A stretch of 64,000 nucleotides of DNA from Monocercomonoides exilis (GCA_001643675.2 LSRY02000011.1:868001-932000); one strand, 5' to 3'. Counted from the first letter of the stretch, positions 49,201 to 61,642 are shown. Made by a program: numbers and translations. The notes: a model not told the origin generated them from the letters alone.

Positions 49201-52200
49201 AAGTGTTTGAAATGTTTGAAATATCTGATGTGTTTGAAATGATTTGTTTTGAATGAAGTGATGGCGTGTCTGAATGAACGGGAAATGCAACATTCAATGA
49301 AGAAGGCTCTTCAATGGATGAGGAAGGGTGTTGCGATCGAGTTGAAAAGGGAGGTTGAGTCAAATTTACAAAAGAAGAGGTGTTTGAGTGAGAAATGGAG
49401 TGAAGCTGATTGGGTGATTGATTCAGTGAATTTTCATTAGGATTCAATGAAATTCTATTTGGTTGTGGCAATTCGGTCAATGTCTGTTGCTTTTGTGACA
49501 TATCAGATGAGTAAGTGTTTTGTTCATCTTTTATGATTTCTGTCATTTGAAGGGGAGAAGATGAAGATGAAGATGAAGATGCAGATTGGGAAGAAGGAGA
49601 AGGAGAAGGAGAAGGCATAGATTCATTTTGCTTGGAAGATATCAAATCAGATATTTGAGGAGAGGAAGCAGCAGATGCAGATGAGGCAGAATCAGAATCA
49701 GAGTCAAACTCAGAAGTTGAAGATGATAACGAAGAAGCAGAAGAAGCAGAAGAAGCAGAAGAAGCAGAAGAAGCAGAAGAAGCAGAAGAAGCAGAAGAAG
49801 CATCATAAGAGGAGGATGAAGAGGATGAGGAAAATGAGGATGAGGAAAATGAGGATGAGGAAGCAGATGCAGAAGAATAAGAGGAAGAAGCATCAACAGA
49901 TACAAGTGGTGCCTTCACACTGCTCTGTTCATCGAGTGCTTCTTCAGTCATTTGAGCATTTGAATGCAACAAACCAGGGAAAAACGACGAAATAGCAGAA
50001 AAGGCATCAGCCAATGAGAACTGTAGATCAGGAAGAGGAGGAAGAGGAGGGAGCGAGTCAAACTCATCAAACTCATCGGATTCGTCTTCTGATTCGTCCT
50101 CATCTTCATATTTGTTGTTTTCTTCTTCTTTCTCTTTATCGCCTTTGTTGTCTTCTTTCTCTTCTTCATTTACCAGATTCATTGTTTTATTTGGAGCGAC
50201 TGTGAAAACAGATTGCTGGTTCTGTTCTGATGGAGAAATAATGTTAGCAGAAGAAGATGTTGCAACTGGCTGAGAGAGAAAAACAGATTTTGAAGAATTC
50301 GAAATTGAATAAGAAGGAGCAGGAGCAGGAGCAGAAGCAGATGATGCAGATGCCATTGGATTGCATTCGTCTTGTGGAATATACGGCGGAGGAGCCACAG
50401 GTCTTGCCGTCTTATTCTGTGACTGTTTTTGTGGAAGAGTGTCATACAAAAGAGAAGGTGCATCTGCTTCTTCCACAACAACAACTTTCGATGCGGTTTG
50501 AGTTGAATCCGAAGATGAAGATGAAGAAGATGTTGGAGTTACCATTTGAGGTGATCTTTCTATTGAATTTGATCTAATCACCAGTTTTTCTGCCTCCTTC
50601 TGTTCTTCATCAATCTCATCTTCCTTCTCAGAGGCAGTTTTCTCTTTGGCTGCCTCTGCCTCTGCCTCTGCCTCTGCAACATCGTTCTCTTCCTCTTCAT
50701 TCTTCGACAGCAACGGCTGCAGCTCAACTTCTTTGTCTTTTCCCTCAAGTTTCGCTTTCTCCAATTCCTTCAATCGCTTCTTCTCCTTCTTTCGCTCTTT
50801 CTTCTCTTTCTTCTTCTCCTTCTTTTTTTCCTTCTTCTCTTTCTTCTCCTTCAGCTCTTTCAGTTCCTTCATCCGTTCTCCTCTCCAGCTGTGCTTCAAT
50901 TCCTGCTGTTGTGCTTGTGCTTGTGCTCGCTCTTGCTCCTGAACTTTAACTGAATGCAACTTAATCCTCTTCGGCAGCAGCTGCGTCTTGTCATCCACAT
51001 CACTCTCATCTGATTTATCTTCACTTCCTCCTTTTTCTCTCCTCTTTTTTTCTTCTTGTTCGAATTCCCTGATTTTTCTGCTTTCTCTTTCTCTTTCCCT
51101 TCTCTCTCTCTCTTTCCTCGCCTCTGCAGCTCGTTGATACCTCTCCTTTATCTTCTTTTCTTCCATCTCCTTTTCTTGCCTCATCTTCTCCTCTTTCTCT
51201 CTTTCCAGCCTCTCCATCCGCTCTTTTGCCCTCTTCTCTCTTTCTTCTTTCTCCTTTGACAAATTCTCGCTTGTCATTCGAGTGTTTTCAATCAAGTGCA
51301 TCATCAGTCTTCTTCTCTTCTGCAGCCTTTTCGCGTCTCTTTCTCGCTTCCTCTTCTCTCTTCGCTCCATCCGCCTCTCCATCTTCCTGTTGGCTATTCT
51401 TTCTGCTCTTTCTTCTGCATCTTCCTCGTCCATACTGCTCCCTTCTTGCTCTTCCTCTTCCTCTTCCTCCTCTTCTTCATCTTCATCGTCATCATCATCT
51501 TCGTCCTCTTCTTCTTCTGAATTTGTACTCTCAAACTCAAGTTCTTCGGGACGGAAGATTGGCAGTGTTCCATTTGAGTTAAATGAGTCTTCATCTTCTT
51601 CCTCATCTTCTTCTTCCTCCTCATCGTCATCTTCATCTTCGTCGTCATCTTCATCATCGTCTTCGTCATCGTCATCTGAATCATCATCATCATCATCGTC
51701 TTCGTCATCGTCTTCATCCTCATCAGATTCATTCTTCTTCTTCTCCTCGTTTTCCTTGCTGCTCTTTGTACTTTCTCTGTAGATGCCGCTTCTGCTTTCA
51801 TCAACAATCGAAAGAGCAGGCAGACGAAAGCTTGGGAGTGTCATGTTGTCATCAAACGAGTCTTCTTCGCTGTCTGCATCGAAGACACTGCTGCCGCTGC
51901 TGTTGTTGACGAGGTTTCTTCCCCATTTCCTTTCCTCTTTTTCCTTTGCAAACGAAAATTCTGCTTTTGCTTTCTCAATCTGTATTGCTTTGATAGACTC
52001 TTCGATGAAGCTGGCCTTTGAGATTTCTTCTTCTTTCTTTCTTTTTGCCACCCCAGGCACACTCTCATTTTTCATTTCTTGCTGAATTTGGAGGATGTTC
52101 TCTTTTGAATATGATGATGAGGCAGAAGCTTGATTCTGTTGTGATGATAACTGTCCTGCTGTGAATGTTTGTGGTTGTGCAGATGAAGATGATGAAGAAG

Positions 52201-53755
52201 ATAAAGTTGAAGCTGAAGGCTGAACATTTGTTCCATTTACCACAGAAGAAGGCGATGAAGAAGCAGAAGAAACAGCAGAAGATGGCTGCTTTAATGAAGG
52301 CGGTAATGCTTTTGATGCACCACTTGCAGATTCCATAGCTTTCTTCTTTGCTTCCTCCATTCTTCTTTTCATCTCCTCAACTTGCTTTTTCCGCTGCTCT
52401 TCAAACAATCTGCGCTGCTCCTCAAACTTCTGCCGGACATCCAGAATCCTTTTGCTCTCATCACTAACATTCTCTTGACCAGCTGGCTTTTGAAGCGACT
52501 GTTCTTGCTTGCTGTTTTGTGCAGATGATGTTGATGAGTTAACAGTAGATACTTCATTTTTTGTGCTATTTTCATCTTTTCCTGTTTGGGTTTTGATTTC
52601 ACTTTGTTGTTGCTGCTGCTGCTGTTTGTTTTGAGCGACATCTGAAGCATTTTCTTGAGTTATTTCAGATTTTTCATTTTGTTGTGAAGAAATTTGACCA
52701 TTTTCAGATACAACTTTTTCTTCCTTTGGTGCAGTATCATCAATCAAATTCTTATTTTCTGGTGAAGGTGTCTTTTCAGAGTTAGTTCCAGCCAATTGAG
52801 AAGTTTCATTTTCTGATGATGTTTTTGACTGTCGTTGTGTTTCCTGTGCTGATGAAGAGGAAGATGAGGATGCAGATGCAGCTGAGGCTTCTCCTTCTCC
52901 TTTTTCTTCCTTTGTCTCTTCTTTAACCTGATCTCCGTTTTCTTGCTGAGCTTCTTTCTGTTTCTGTTGTTCTTTTGCAAGCTCTTGCTCTTTCAACTCT
53001 TTTAGTCGTTTCTTTTCCTCTTTCTTTTTGGCTTTCTTTTCTTTTTTTCTTTTTTTCTTTTCTTTTTTTAGCTGTTTTCTTCGCTTTTTCTCTGCACGTT
53101 TCTCTTGTCGCAGCTTTTCTCTTTCTTCTCTTCTTCTTTGCCTTTCTTCTTCAATTCTCTTTTGTTGTTCTTCTCTTCTCTTTAGCATTGGTAATGATTC
53201 TTTTCGGAGAGATAAAGGTGCAACTAATATTAACAAACGCTCATTAGCCTTTTCGGAAAACTTAAAAGTTGTCTCTTGTTTTGGAAGAGGTCTTGGAAAC
53301 AGAAGTGAATCTGCAAGCTGTGTAACCTCAGCTGCGACAAGAACAATTTGCTGAGCAAATTGATGATCTGTTCTTGGTTTTGAACGAAGAAAAGGAAGCA
53401 TCGCTTCCTCTAAGCTTTCACTGCTATCATGATCCTCGTCTTCAGGATCATCATTTTCTTCGAGCATGTTTTTCAATTTTTCTTTTTCAGCATCATCTCG
53501 TTTTTTAGTCTTCAGTTTTCTCTTATATTCTTGTTTTGCAACTGCGATAAGCTGAGGAGGTGGTCGCGGATAAGGTTTCATGCCCAACGGTTCATATGGA
53601 TATAGATATGCATATCCTGTTCTACGTTTTTCAGATTCTCTTCTTCTCCACTCTTTCTCTAATAATCTTTGTTTTTTCAATTTCTCTCCTTCTATATAAC
53701 GCAGATCAAGTTCATCCATATCTGATTGCAACACAATCTCATTTGAAGACTCCAT
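36875..53755 (-). CDS. giant (~5,626-residue) low-complexity protein in a single exon, unrecognised
   Basis: The frame is open for 16.9 kb. The first ATG in frame is at 53755 (MESSNEIVLQ); the frame also extends upstream without an ATG. In order there are: a Lys/Arg/Glu helical region with 'YAYLYPYEPLGMKPYPRPPP'; long charged coiled coils; an Asp/Glu tract (about 51,430-51,740); Ser-rich tracts; at least eight copies of a Gln-rich module of the type 'QQQ.LLQQQM..RQKQLQMQ' (about 48,900-43,350); Ser/Ala/Pro tracts; and a few short ordered islands. The islands include 'ESEEDIDCYLTNFVILGDRT' (~42,300), 'LEECDYNYEDKYIPEEDE' (~39,650) and 'WDMEWMRRQVCHFIAEVCEG' (~37,660). No catalytic or named domain is recognised. 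It could be a scaffold or condensate-forming protein. Many long antisense frames here are shadows of Ser and Gln codons. Confidence 0.8.
43350..48910 (-). repeat. array of degenerate Gln/Met-rich coding modules
   Basis: Inside the giant gene, units of about 20-30 codons recur every 250-800 bp. Each has a Gln run, then LLQQQM or a variant, then an Arg/Lys-Gln pair and a Gln-Met alternation. Examples lie near 48,850, 47,540, 47,100, 46,540, 45,900, 45,640, 44,860 and 44,540. The linkers are Glu/Lys/Asn/Ser-rich and not conserved. The spacing suggests duplication of one unit followed by linker drift. Confidence 0.6.
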
Positions 53756-53782
53756 GACCTGTTTTGAATCTGGATGAACCAA

Positions 53783-54397
53783 TGCTTCACCAGTTTTTTG
53801 TTGAAATTGAAAATCTGTGATCTAACCGTAATTATGTTAGTCTTCAAATGAAAGTTTTCATTCAGTTTTTCATTTTATTTAAACCATGGAACATTATGGC
53901 AATGCTTAACGAAGTCAAAATAAGTATTAAGAAGGATATAATAACCATCCGCAAATGGTGTGTGAATATTATCTTATAATCACTCAAAAAAAGAAACAAG
54001 AATAAGGTCAAGATAATGGAAGATTGAAATAAATGAAAGTGAGGGTAAAATTGAAGAAGATATGACTTATAATTAAATCAATTCCCCTCTTTTCAATGAA
54101 AAAAACTAAAATCAAAGAAACAGAAAAATAAAGAAAAAAATTCAATCAGATAATGAGAGTTAACAACTTTTTATAACAAATTTCAATTAGTCAAGAAAAG
54201 ATAATAAAAATTCCTTCGGTAAAGAAGAATAGCCGATAGAAATAGAAATAGAAACAGATGTGCAGATATTGCTGTGCATTCATAGAGTTATTTATCCGAA
54301 GCGCCTTGAAACATTTGCAGCCTCAGAAACAATCTTCAAAAACCTGAACAAGCGAAAAATAAATAAGATGATACAAAAAAACACAGAAAAAGAAAAG

Positions 54398-54428
<31 letters not shown>

Positions 54429-54445
54429 GAAAATATAAAACAAAT
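53783..54445. other. AT-rich intergenic region
   Basis: This region lies upstream of the giant gene and downstream of VPS45. It includes the giant gene's promoter and possibly a 5' non-coding exon, since a TTAG acceptor-like site occurs near 53,825 on the minus strand. An (AAAAG)n-like tract lies at about 54,392-54,430. Confidence 0.4.
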
Positions 54446-54792
54446 TCAAATTCCAACACACTTTTTCGAATTGAGGACAGTTGAGCCGCCGAGGAAGACT
54501 CTCACGCCGCGTGTGAGTAACTTGCCGAAGCTGGCAGCTTCTTCGTAGGTGATGCCACCAACCACGAAAATGACGATGTTCTGAAGAGCAGCATCAGAAG
54601 GGACAAGAGACGAAGGAGTGGAAGAAGACGAGGCAGAGGCTGAGGAAGAGGCGGACGCTCGTTGCAGCTGAGGGAAGGGTTTATTGAATGAATGAATGAA
54701 TGGAAGGTGTTGATGAATGTGATAGAAAAAATTTGATTGTGATGATTAAAATTGAAAATAAAAAGAAAAAAATAAAGTTGAATCAGATAGGT

Positions 54793-54866
<74 letters not shown>

Positions 54867-57606
54867 GAAAGAGAAAGAGAGAGAGAGAGAGAGAGAAGCA
54901 ATTCAGAAATCATAAAAACATGATCGAAAAAATACGCAAATATGAAATGCAAACTGATTGTGAGGGTGGAGTGTGTATTGTGTCAAAATGAGATGGATCA
55001 AGAGAGTTTTCAACAATTTGAGTGGCAACTAAATAAATCAAAAATATAAGTGAAAAAATGATCCAATATTCAAAAACATCAACCATTTTTCAAAAAGAAT
55101 TTCAAAAAAAAAGGGGGAAAAAAAATAAAGAAAAAAGAAAAGAAAAGAAAAAATCAAACGATCAGCAACAAGAGGCACGTGGCGAGTGAGCACGTTTTCG
55201 ACTCCTTTGAACACAGAAGCAAGTTTTTGTTTGAATGCAGAAGACATCGTCTTATTTTGGAACAAATCCAAAGTACGACACCTCGTACCTGCAAACATGA
55301 GCATATCATCAATTAACTGTAAAGAATAAAATGAAAAACAATGACAATGAAAAAAGAAGAAGAAATTAAGAAATTAAGGAAATATTATCAAATATATCGA
55401 AATGATGAGAATTACAGAATGATAAAGAGGATTCAAATTAAACGAAAAAAAAAAAAGCATCAACAACAAATGTTCATTCTTCATATCATTATTAACAAAT
55501 ATTTCCATTCCATCCATTCATTATTCAACAATAACACAAAATAATTGAATCCAACATTGACAACACACATTCACTTTCTCCGGGATGATTGTCTGCAGTC
55601 TGTCTTTAAACTGAGCAATGCGATTTCCTCTTTCTGTCTCATAGCGCAGTGCATACAGCAGCACCAGCTTCAGCTTGTCTTCAGCGTGATAGCGAGTGTC
55701 GTTGAGTGCCTCTTCCACCCTCTTCACAGCATCCGAATGGCTGTTTGCACAGGCCAGCTCCTGCTCCAGCTCAGACAAGTCGTACATTCCCCTGTTCTCA
55801 ATCTGATGTGTCAGCGCATCGATAGTCTCAACGTGCTTGGCAACACCTGAGCCGATCTTGCGGAATTCTGGATAATCATCCAGGAATTGCATCATGTCCT
55901 TTGTGAAGATGGAGAATTAATGATTGAAAGGATGTTAAGATAAAACAGGATTGGTTCAAAGGAAAGAAAAGAAAATAAGAACAAAAACATTGTGATTATT
56001 TAATTCCAAATTTATTTATGATCTCATTGCAAATAAACTGAATACAAACTTGCATAGATTCGACCTTGCGCGATTTTTGCTCTGCATGGCGAGCCTGATA
56101 TTCCTGTGAAAGCTGCTGCATTCTTTCGCACAGCATTCCCAAGTCGCTGTCGATGTTGTCGTGGAAGAATTGATCGTAAACAGGAGAAAACACTTCGGGC
56201 TAACAAAACGTGAATGATATGACAATATTCAAAAAAAAAAAAAAGAAAGAAGAAACAATATGATTATTAATAAATTCGTTATTGTTTTCAGAAAAATAGT
56301 TCAAATATAGAAAAATAAATGATTAAGTCCAAGTCAAACAAACCTGCTGTCCTGGTTCTGGTGCAAAACGGCCGCTCTTCACAACAAGAGACATTTGCTC
56401 TTCCAATCCAAATAATTCATGCATCATTGAGCCATACGTCCACTGTGAAGCAATGAAGAAAAACAGCATGAAGTCATTTTGAAAGAAGAATAAGCCATTA
56501 AAGATGAATGCATTTGTCATTCAAAGAAAAGATTATTTGAAATGATTTAAAAAGTTGGTAATTTATTTTTAATGAAAATAGTTTTGCAAACAGCAAATAA
56601 AAGAGGAGACACGGGATCTTCTCTTCGGTCAATGATAAGAACAGTAGCTGGTCTAAACTGCCTTCCATGATACAAACTTTCATTATCGCGCAAATGTGTC
56701 TGCAAAAAGAATGAAGCAAATGAATATTTAAAAACCTAGATTAATCATACAACAACTCCATCTGCAAGTTGCCTACATATATTCGAAGATTTAAGATATC
56801 GTATCGAAGAAGGGCGCAAATATTGACACAAAAGAGATGAAACAATCTTGTAAAAAATTATATATTTAATAAAAAACTTCAACAAAATATAATATTTTTT
56901 TTCTCAAACTGTTCTGACCCACGACATGTATGTATCAAAAAATACATCTGGAATTCTTCCTGTTGATAGATGAAGAGGAATTGAATAATATCCTTCTGCG
57001 GTCATTCCAGTAGTTGCTGATGCAACTGTTCTTATTTCTGTTGGAAGTGTCGTAAACATTGTTGGCGTAACTGGATGAAGAGCGCAAAATATCTCTTTAA
57101 CACTTACCACAGCTTCTTTAACATCATCTCCGGCAAGGTCTTCTAAGTCTCCAGGTCTTAAACCTGGAAGAAATGCTATTAAATAAAAGTCAAAAATCAA
57201 AATAAAGAAAACAGCATTCAACTTTAAAAATAAAAATAAACAGTCACACCAATATGATATTCTTTGTAATTTGGATCTTTAAGTTCATTTGCCAAGAGTT
57301 CAATGTTTTCTCTTGTTGGCAACAAAATGCAAATCGCTTTCATTGTTGGAAGTTTTTCTCTTCCTTTTGAATTAAGTTTTTGAATAAGATACACATCGTG
57401 CCTAAGAATTTCTGCTTGCCCGAATACTAATGATATAATTGAGCTCTTTGTAAAAATAGATTGTGGAAATATTTCTTTTATCAAAAAGCACAAACTGTAC
57501 GATCATCAAGAAGCAGCACTTTCATTCCTTCTGCTGCAAATACATTTGTAAAATAACTTCTAATGCCTTCGAAGAGATATTCCGTTCGGGGAGTATCGTG
57601 TGACAT
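54446..57606 (-). CDS. VPS45: VPS45-type Sec1/Munc18 protein, 11 exons
   Basis: SM proteins clasp SNAREs; VPS45 acts in fusion at the trans-Golgi/endosome. Exons: 57606-57496, 57445-57250, 57175-56910, 56846-56751, 56699-56592, 56442-56344, 56199-56050, 55898-55575, 55316-55160, 55028-54955, 54667-54446. All phases agree, giving 600 residues (human about 570). Landmarks in family order are: 'MKVLLLDDRT', 'SIISLVFGQAEIL', 'LIIDRREDPVSPLL', 'WTYGSMMHELFG', 'YPEFRKIGSGVAKHVE', 'ELEQELACANSHSDA', 'FKGVENVLTRH' and 'IVIFVVGGITYEEA'. These favour VPS45 over Sec1, Sly1 or Vps33. Introns 1-4 are 50-74 nt; introns 5-10 are 131-287 nt and flank GC-richer exons. Seven of ten donors are GTTTGN. The 74-nt exon 10 is inferred from frame and splice signals and is the weakest. 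A Ser/Ala-rich insertion precedes the last conserved block. Confidence 0.9.
54794..54897. repeat. (GA)n microsatellite inside VPS45 intron 10
   Basis: About 100 bp of nearly pure GA dinucleotides on the plus strand, which form a CT-rich tract on the transcribed sense strand. The tract sits in the longest intron (54668..54954), upstream of the acceptor. Confidence 0.9.
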
Positions 57607-57723
57607 AAAGTTTAGTTTTCAATAAGAGTACAAATGGTATCAAAGATCAATGTTTTGATAAACATTTTTTATAAGTTATTAACGTTTTGTTTCTATTTAT
57701 AACACGTTTTGATAAAAGGAGAA
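57607..57723. promoter_or_regulatory. 117-bp divergent intergenic region (VPS45 / zinc-finger gene)
   Basis: This is the space between the VPS45 start codon and the proposed ATG of the zinc-finger gene. It is A/T-rich and must hold two promoters. No known motif is evident. Confidence 0.5.
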
Positions 57724-60700
57724 ATGACATTGCAGTTAAAGGAAATAATTTTACCATATTTATTTTAATCTTTTCGATATTCGTTTTTTAAAATTTGTTC
57801 TGTCATTGAAAGGGATACGAACGAAATCCTTTGTCCTGTGTGTAGCTGTTATCTTGGCCACCTTTCGCTGTCAAAGAGGCAAACACACGTCTTGAGTTGC
57901 ATATCTCCTGATGATTCAAAAAATAATTTTGTATCTTCCAAACGAAATACCACAAAAAATGGTGGTGAACATCCACAAAAAATGCAACAAAAGAAAGCAA
58001 TAAGCGAAAGCAGCGTGGCAAAATTAAACGATTCTTTTTTGTTATGCCCAATCTGCGGATTAATTTTTGATGGAGAACTGACGGAAAAGAAAAAAATATT
58101 TCACATACGAGAATGCGCTGCACAAGAAGGAGTAGATGTTTCAACCTTACTAAAATTTTTACTTGGTTCTATGAAGGGAAAGGACGGAGCTGACATTGAC
58201 GATCAAAACTTAATGGATGCAACACTTTCTCAACAGAATACTCAACAAAATTTATCGCAACCACAAGAAAGGAAGTCCACAGACCATCGTACTCCAATTA
58301 ATCTTCGCTTGCTTCGAAGCGCGGCAAAAAAAGTCAAAGAATTTAAAACTGCAAGTACTGATTCAGAAGTGGAAATGCAAATTCCTTCATCTATTCCTGC
58401 TTTTGATTCAAATACTTTACCTTTAAATCAAAATAGCACTGATTCAAATAATGCTTCAACATTCTCTTCATCGTCGAACGACGAATCTCTCAATATAAAT
58501 ACATTAATTAAGCCAGACACAGAATTTTCGAATAATTTAAATGAATCACTTGCAGTTGGATCTTCAGATATCCAAAAAGAGAAAAATACGTTGCCTTTGC
58601 CTTTTCCTTCAGAGGCTTCAGTAATATCTTTTCTATCTGAATTTAAAAACAAAGATCAACCTGTTTTTACACCTCATTTGAGTTGCTCAAACTCACTTCC
58701 TTTACATGCAAATGAGCCAGTTCGTTTATTAGATTCTAAAACCGTTTCTCCATCGGCGACATCGGAAGTATTGTTTCCTTCTTTTGCAACAACAACATCA
58801 CCACCCCATGCTATTGAATCAGCGGAAAAATCTACAACGCCATTATCATCTTCTTCTTTTTCTTCTTTTTCTTCAAACGATAACAAGTCGCTTCATCGTC
58901 GTCTTTCTATTCATCGTAAGCATTCTTTCGCAGAAACAAGGCGTAAGAGTCCGAACTTTATTTCTTCATCTGATACGAACTCTTCTGAGGAGTCAATTCC
59001 GACTTCACTTTTGCCTGATCATGGAAGACAAATAGATTTATCTGGCTTCAAATTTCGAGATGATTCCAATAATCCTGATATGAAGCCAAACCCTTTCTCT
59101 CGTTTTAGGTTACAAACAAAAGCCTCAATTGATAGTATATCTTCTGAACAGGTCTCAGATTCATTTGAAAGGCATTTTCATCAGAATAGAGATACGGGCA
59201 TTTCTCAAAAATCACAAAGAAAACAAGAGACTTCTTTTGTTGGCGTAAACAAACTTGACGATGTGTTGAAAGTTACAACTCATGCAATTATTGAAATAGA
59301 TTCAGATTCAGATTCGGATTCGCAAAGTTGTCAAATCATTGATTTCCAGAAAAAGGAGAAAGATAGTGATCTAAAAAGCAATTCTTCAACAACCGAAACA
59401 ATTTCTGAAAAAAGTGTATTTTCTTCACAAGGAAATTCCCAGCAATTAATGCCATCTTTTTCAACACCTCCATTTGTGGAGCAAACAATGTACATTTCAT
59501 CAATCCAATCAAATCAAAATCCAGTGACAACACCTTCGCCAACTCAAATGCTATTAGCGATGGGGATTGACTCAGATGCCCATCAATCAAACGATGAAAA
59601 AGTTAGTCCATTATATCCTTCAAAGTCAATATTTGATGACAATCCAATTTTTTGTTCTGACAAGACGGAATCTTTTGCGAACTTTTCTTCTCAATCCACT
59701 TCGGAGAATAAATCTTGTGATGAACTTGACAATGACAGCGAGAGTTATGATGCGCCTTCAAACTCTTCGAGTCAGGAAATAACCATCTCTCCGATTTCAT
59801 CTCCTTTGAAAAGATACAAAATTCATTCTCCAAGTTTTACTAATTCCAGACTATCTCCAACGTTATTAGTTTCCCCAAGAAAGATACTTTCTCGATTTAG
59901 AATATCAGAAATAACCTTTGGATCGTCTATTTTTTCTTCTTCAACTTCAAAAAGCGATCACACACTTGTAAGTTCGACATCTCGCAAAAAAATAAAGAAA
60001 TTCCAAAAAAAGATAAGGAAAAGAGCTGAAATGATAAAAGAACAAGAAGAATATGAAAAAGCAAAAGACAAAGTGGATTCAAAAATGCAACATGAAAAAT
60101 TTGATAGCAAAACCACAAGTTGTTTCAATGGTCCTATTCTGACTGAAACAATTCAATATGACTGTGAAAGCAAAAAATTGACAGAAATTGATGAGGAACC
60201 ATTTAAAAGAGTAAAAGAGAGTTTGTCGCACTCGAACATTTCAGCCCATTCAGCACTTGCAAAAGGAATTAAAAACTCAAAAGTCATTTCTAAACGAAGC
60301 CATTTGGAAAAATTTCCATCAACTTTCGGTTCAATTGGATATAATCAAAGTATCGAAAATGATCAATCTTCAAAGTATCGGCATGAAAACACTTTGGAAA
60401 ATGAGATACAACTTGGGCAAAATTCGTCGTTATCTATTAATCAACCGGCTGGTGCTTCTGAATGCGAAGTTGGGAAAGAAATCATTTGTGAAATGAAGCA
60501 GAGAAACATTTTGGAATCGTTTACTCAAAAATGTGAAAAATTGAGAGATGAAAAAGGCTTTGAACATTTTCTTGGCAATTGCTTAAGAGGAGAAAAAGAA
60601 AATAAAGTGAATTCAATTCATAACAACATCAAAAGCGAGAATACATTGAAATTGAAAAAAGATTATTCATTGATACAAATTAACAGACTGTTTACAGTTA

Positions 60701-60981
60701 GCTCAACGAATTTTGAAGAAAGCGATAAATTTTTGCATGTTAAAAAACAAAGTGAAATTTATCAAACCGAGGCAGGACTGATGAGCAGAGAAGGGAGATG
60801 CTCAGATATTGATAAAGCTCTTCAAGAAATTTTTGAAAAAGAATATATTTTTCCATTGTCGAGCTTGAAGATTGAAGAAAAAAAACTCGATGTGGAAGGT
60901 GGTGCTCAAAATGAGAAAGAGAAATCGAATATATTACTTTGGCAACTAGGAAGCTCAAATAAGTTCAAAACTTTTTTGTAA
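57724..60981 (+). CDS. tandem C2HC (UBZ4-like) zinc-finger protein, possible SLX4-like scaffold
   Basis: The long frame has no ATG before its first zinc finger. A start at 57724 (MTLQ) with a 78-nt intron (57735..57812, GTTAAA to AAAG) joins in phase, giving about 1,059 residues. Finger 1 is 'LCPVCSCYLGHLSLSKRQTH' then VLSC. Finger 2 is 'LLCPICGLIFDGELTEKK' then a His-x3-Cys. Two such CPxC-x(14-18)-H-x3-C units near the N-terminus followed by a long Ser/Thr/Asn-rich disordered region is the layout of SLX4, the scaffold for structure-specific nucleases in DNA repair. I cannot see a clear BTB, SAP or C-terminal SLX1-binding helix, so the name stays tentative. An alternating Asp/Ser stretch near 59,300 and a Lys-rich helix near 60,000 could be SUMO-interaction and nuclear-targeting elements. 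The gene is divergent from VPS45. Confidence 0.6.
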
Positions 60982-61316
60982 AAAACTGTTATTTCTGTTT
61001 CTTCCAAAAATGACTCGAAAGTTATTTTTTAAAAATGCTCAATTATTTTTTGGATAATTTAATTTTATTTTGTATTTTTCTGAAAGAGCAATTTGTTGAT
61101 AAAACTTTTTTCAAAACTAAATCAATTTATTTTTTCGAATAGTTTTTCTTTAACAAAAAATAAAACCAATGAAAGAAATTTAAATAATACCTTTAAATTA
61201 AAATAGTTAGCAAATATTTATTTCTTGGGCTGTTAATAAATAAGATCTGGTTTCTTTAACAGAAATTTCTTTTTTCATGATAATCTCGCTTGCATGTGAT
61301 AAGGCTCACATTCATT

Positions 61317-61368
<52 letters not shown>

Positions 61369-61642
61369 GTGTTGATAATTCTGGAAATATTCTTTTTAAG
61401 TGCATTTTTCCCCCACAACCTGAATAGTTTTTTTTATGGTATTATTAAAATGTTTAAGGTAGAATTATTATTTCAAAAGTTAATATTTCAAATTAATCCT
61501 TCAGTTAACTCATTTGCTGCATACCAATGTTTTTTTGTCGATTCATTCAAGTCGACGAACAAGTAAGTCAGTTTTGATTTTAATTTTTTATAAATAAGAA
61601 AATTTTTCGAATTATTTATAAAAGTTTTTCGAAATCATTGCA
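60982..61642. other. AT-rich intergenic region between host genes and the virus-like element
   Basis: There is no supported gene. A 65-codon frame at 61369-61566 is Phe-rich background just after the poly-A tract. The boundary of the inserted element may lie here or at the inverted repeat that follows. Confidence 0.4.
61318..61366. repeat. poly-A tract, about 49 nt
   Basis: An uninterrupted A-run. It could be a retroposed tail or simple slippage; no retrotransposon sequence is visible before it. Its length may be unreliable. Confidence 0.9.

Noticed and set aside
54794-54897. GA-rich tract as a coding Arg/Glu repeat
   Set aside because: It lies in VPS45 intron 10 between well-phased exons, and the frame it creates is pure dinucleotide translation.
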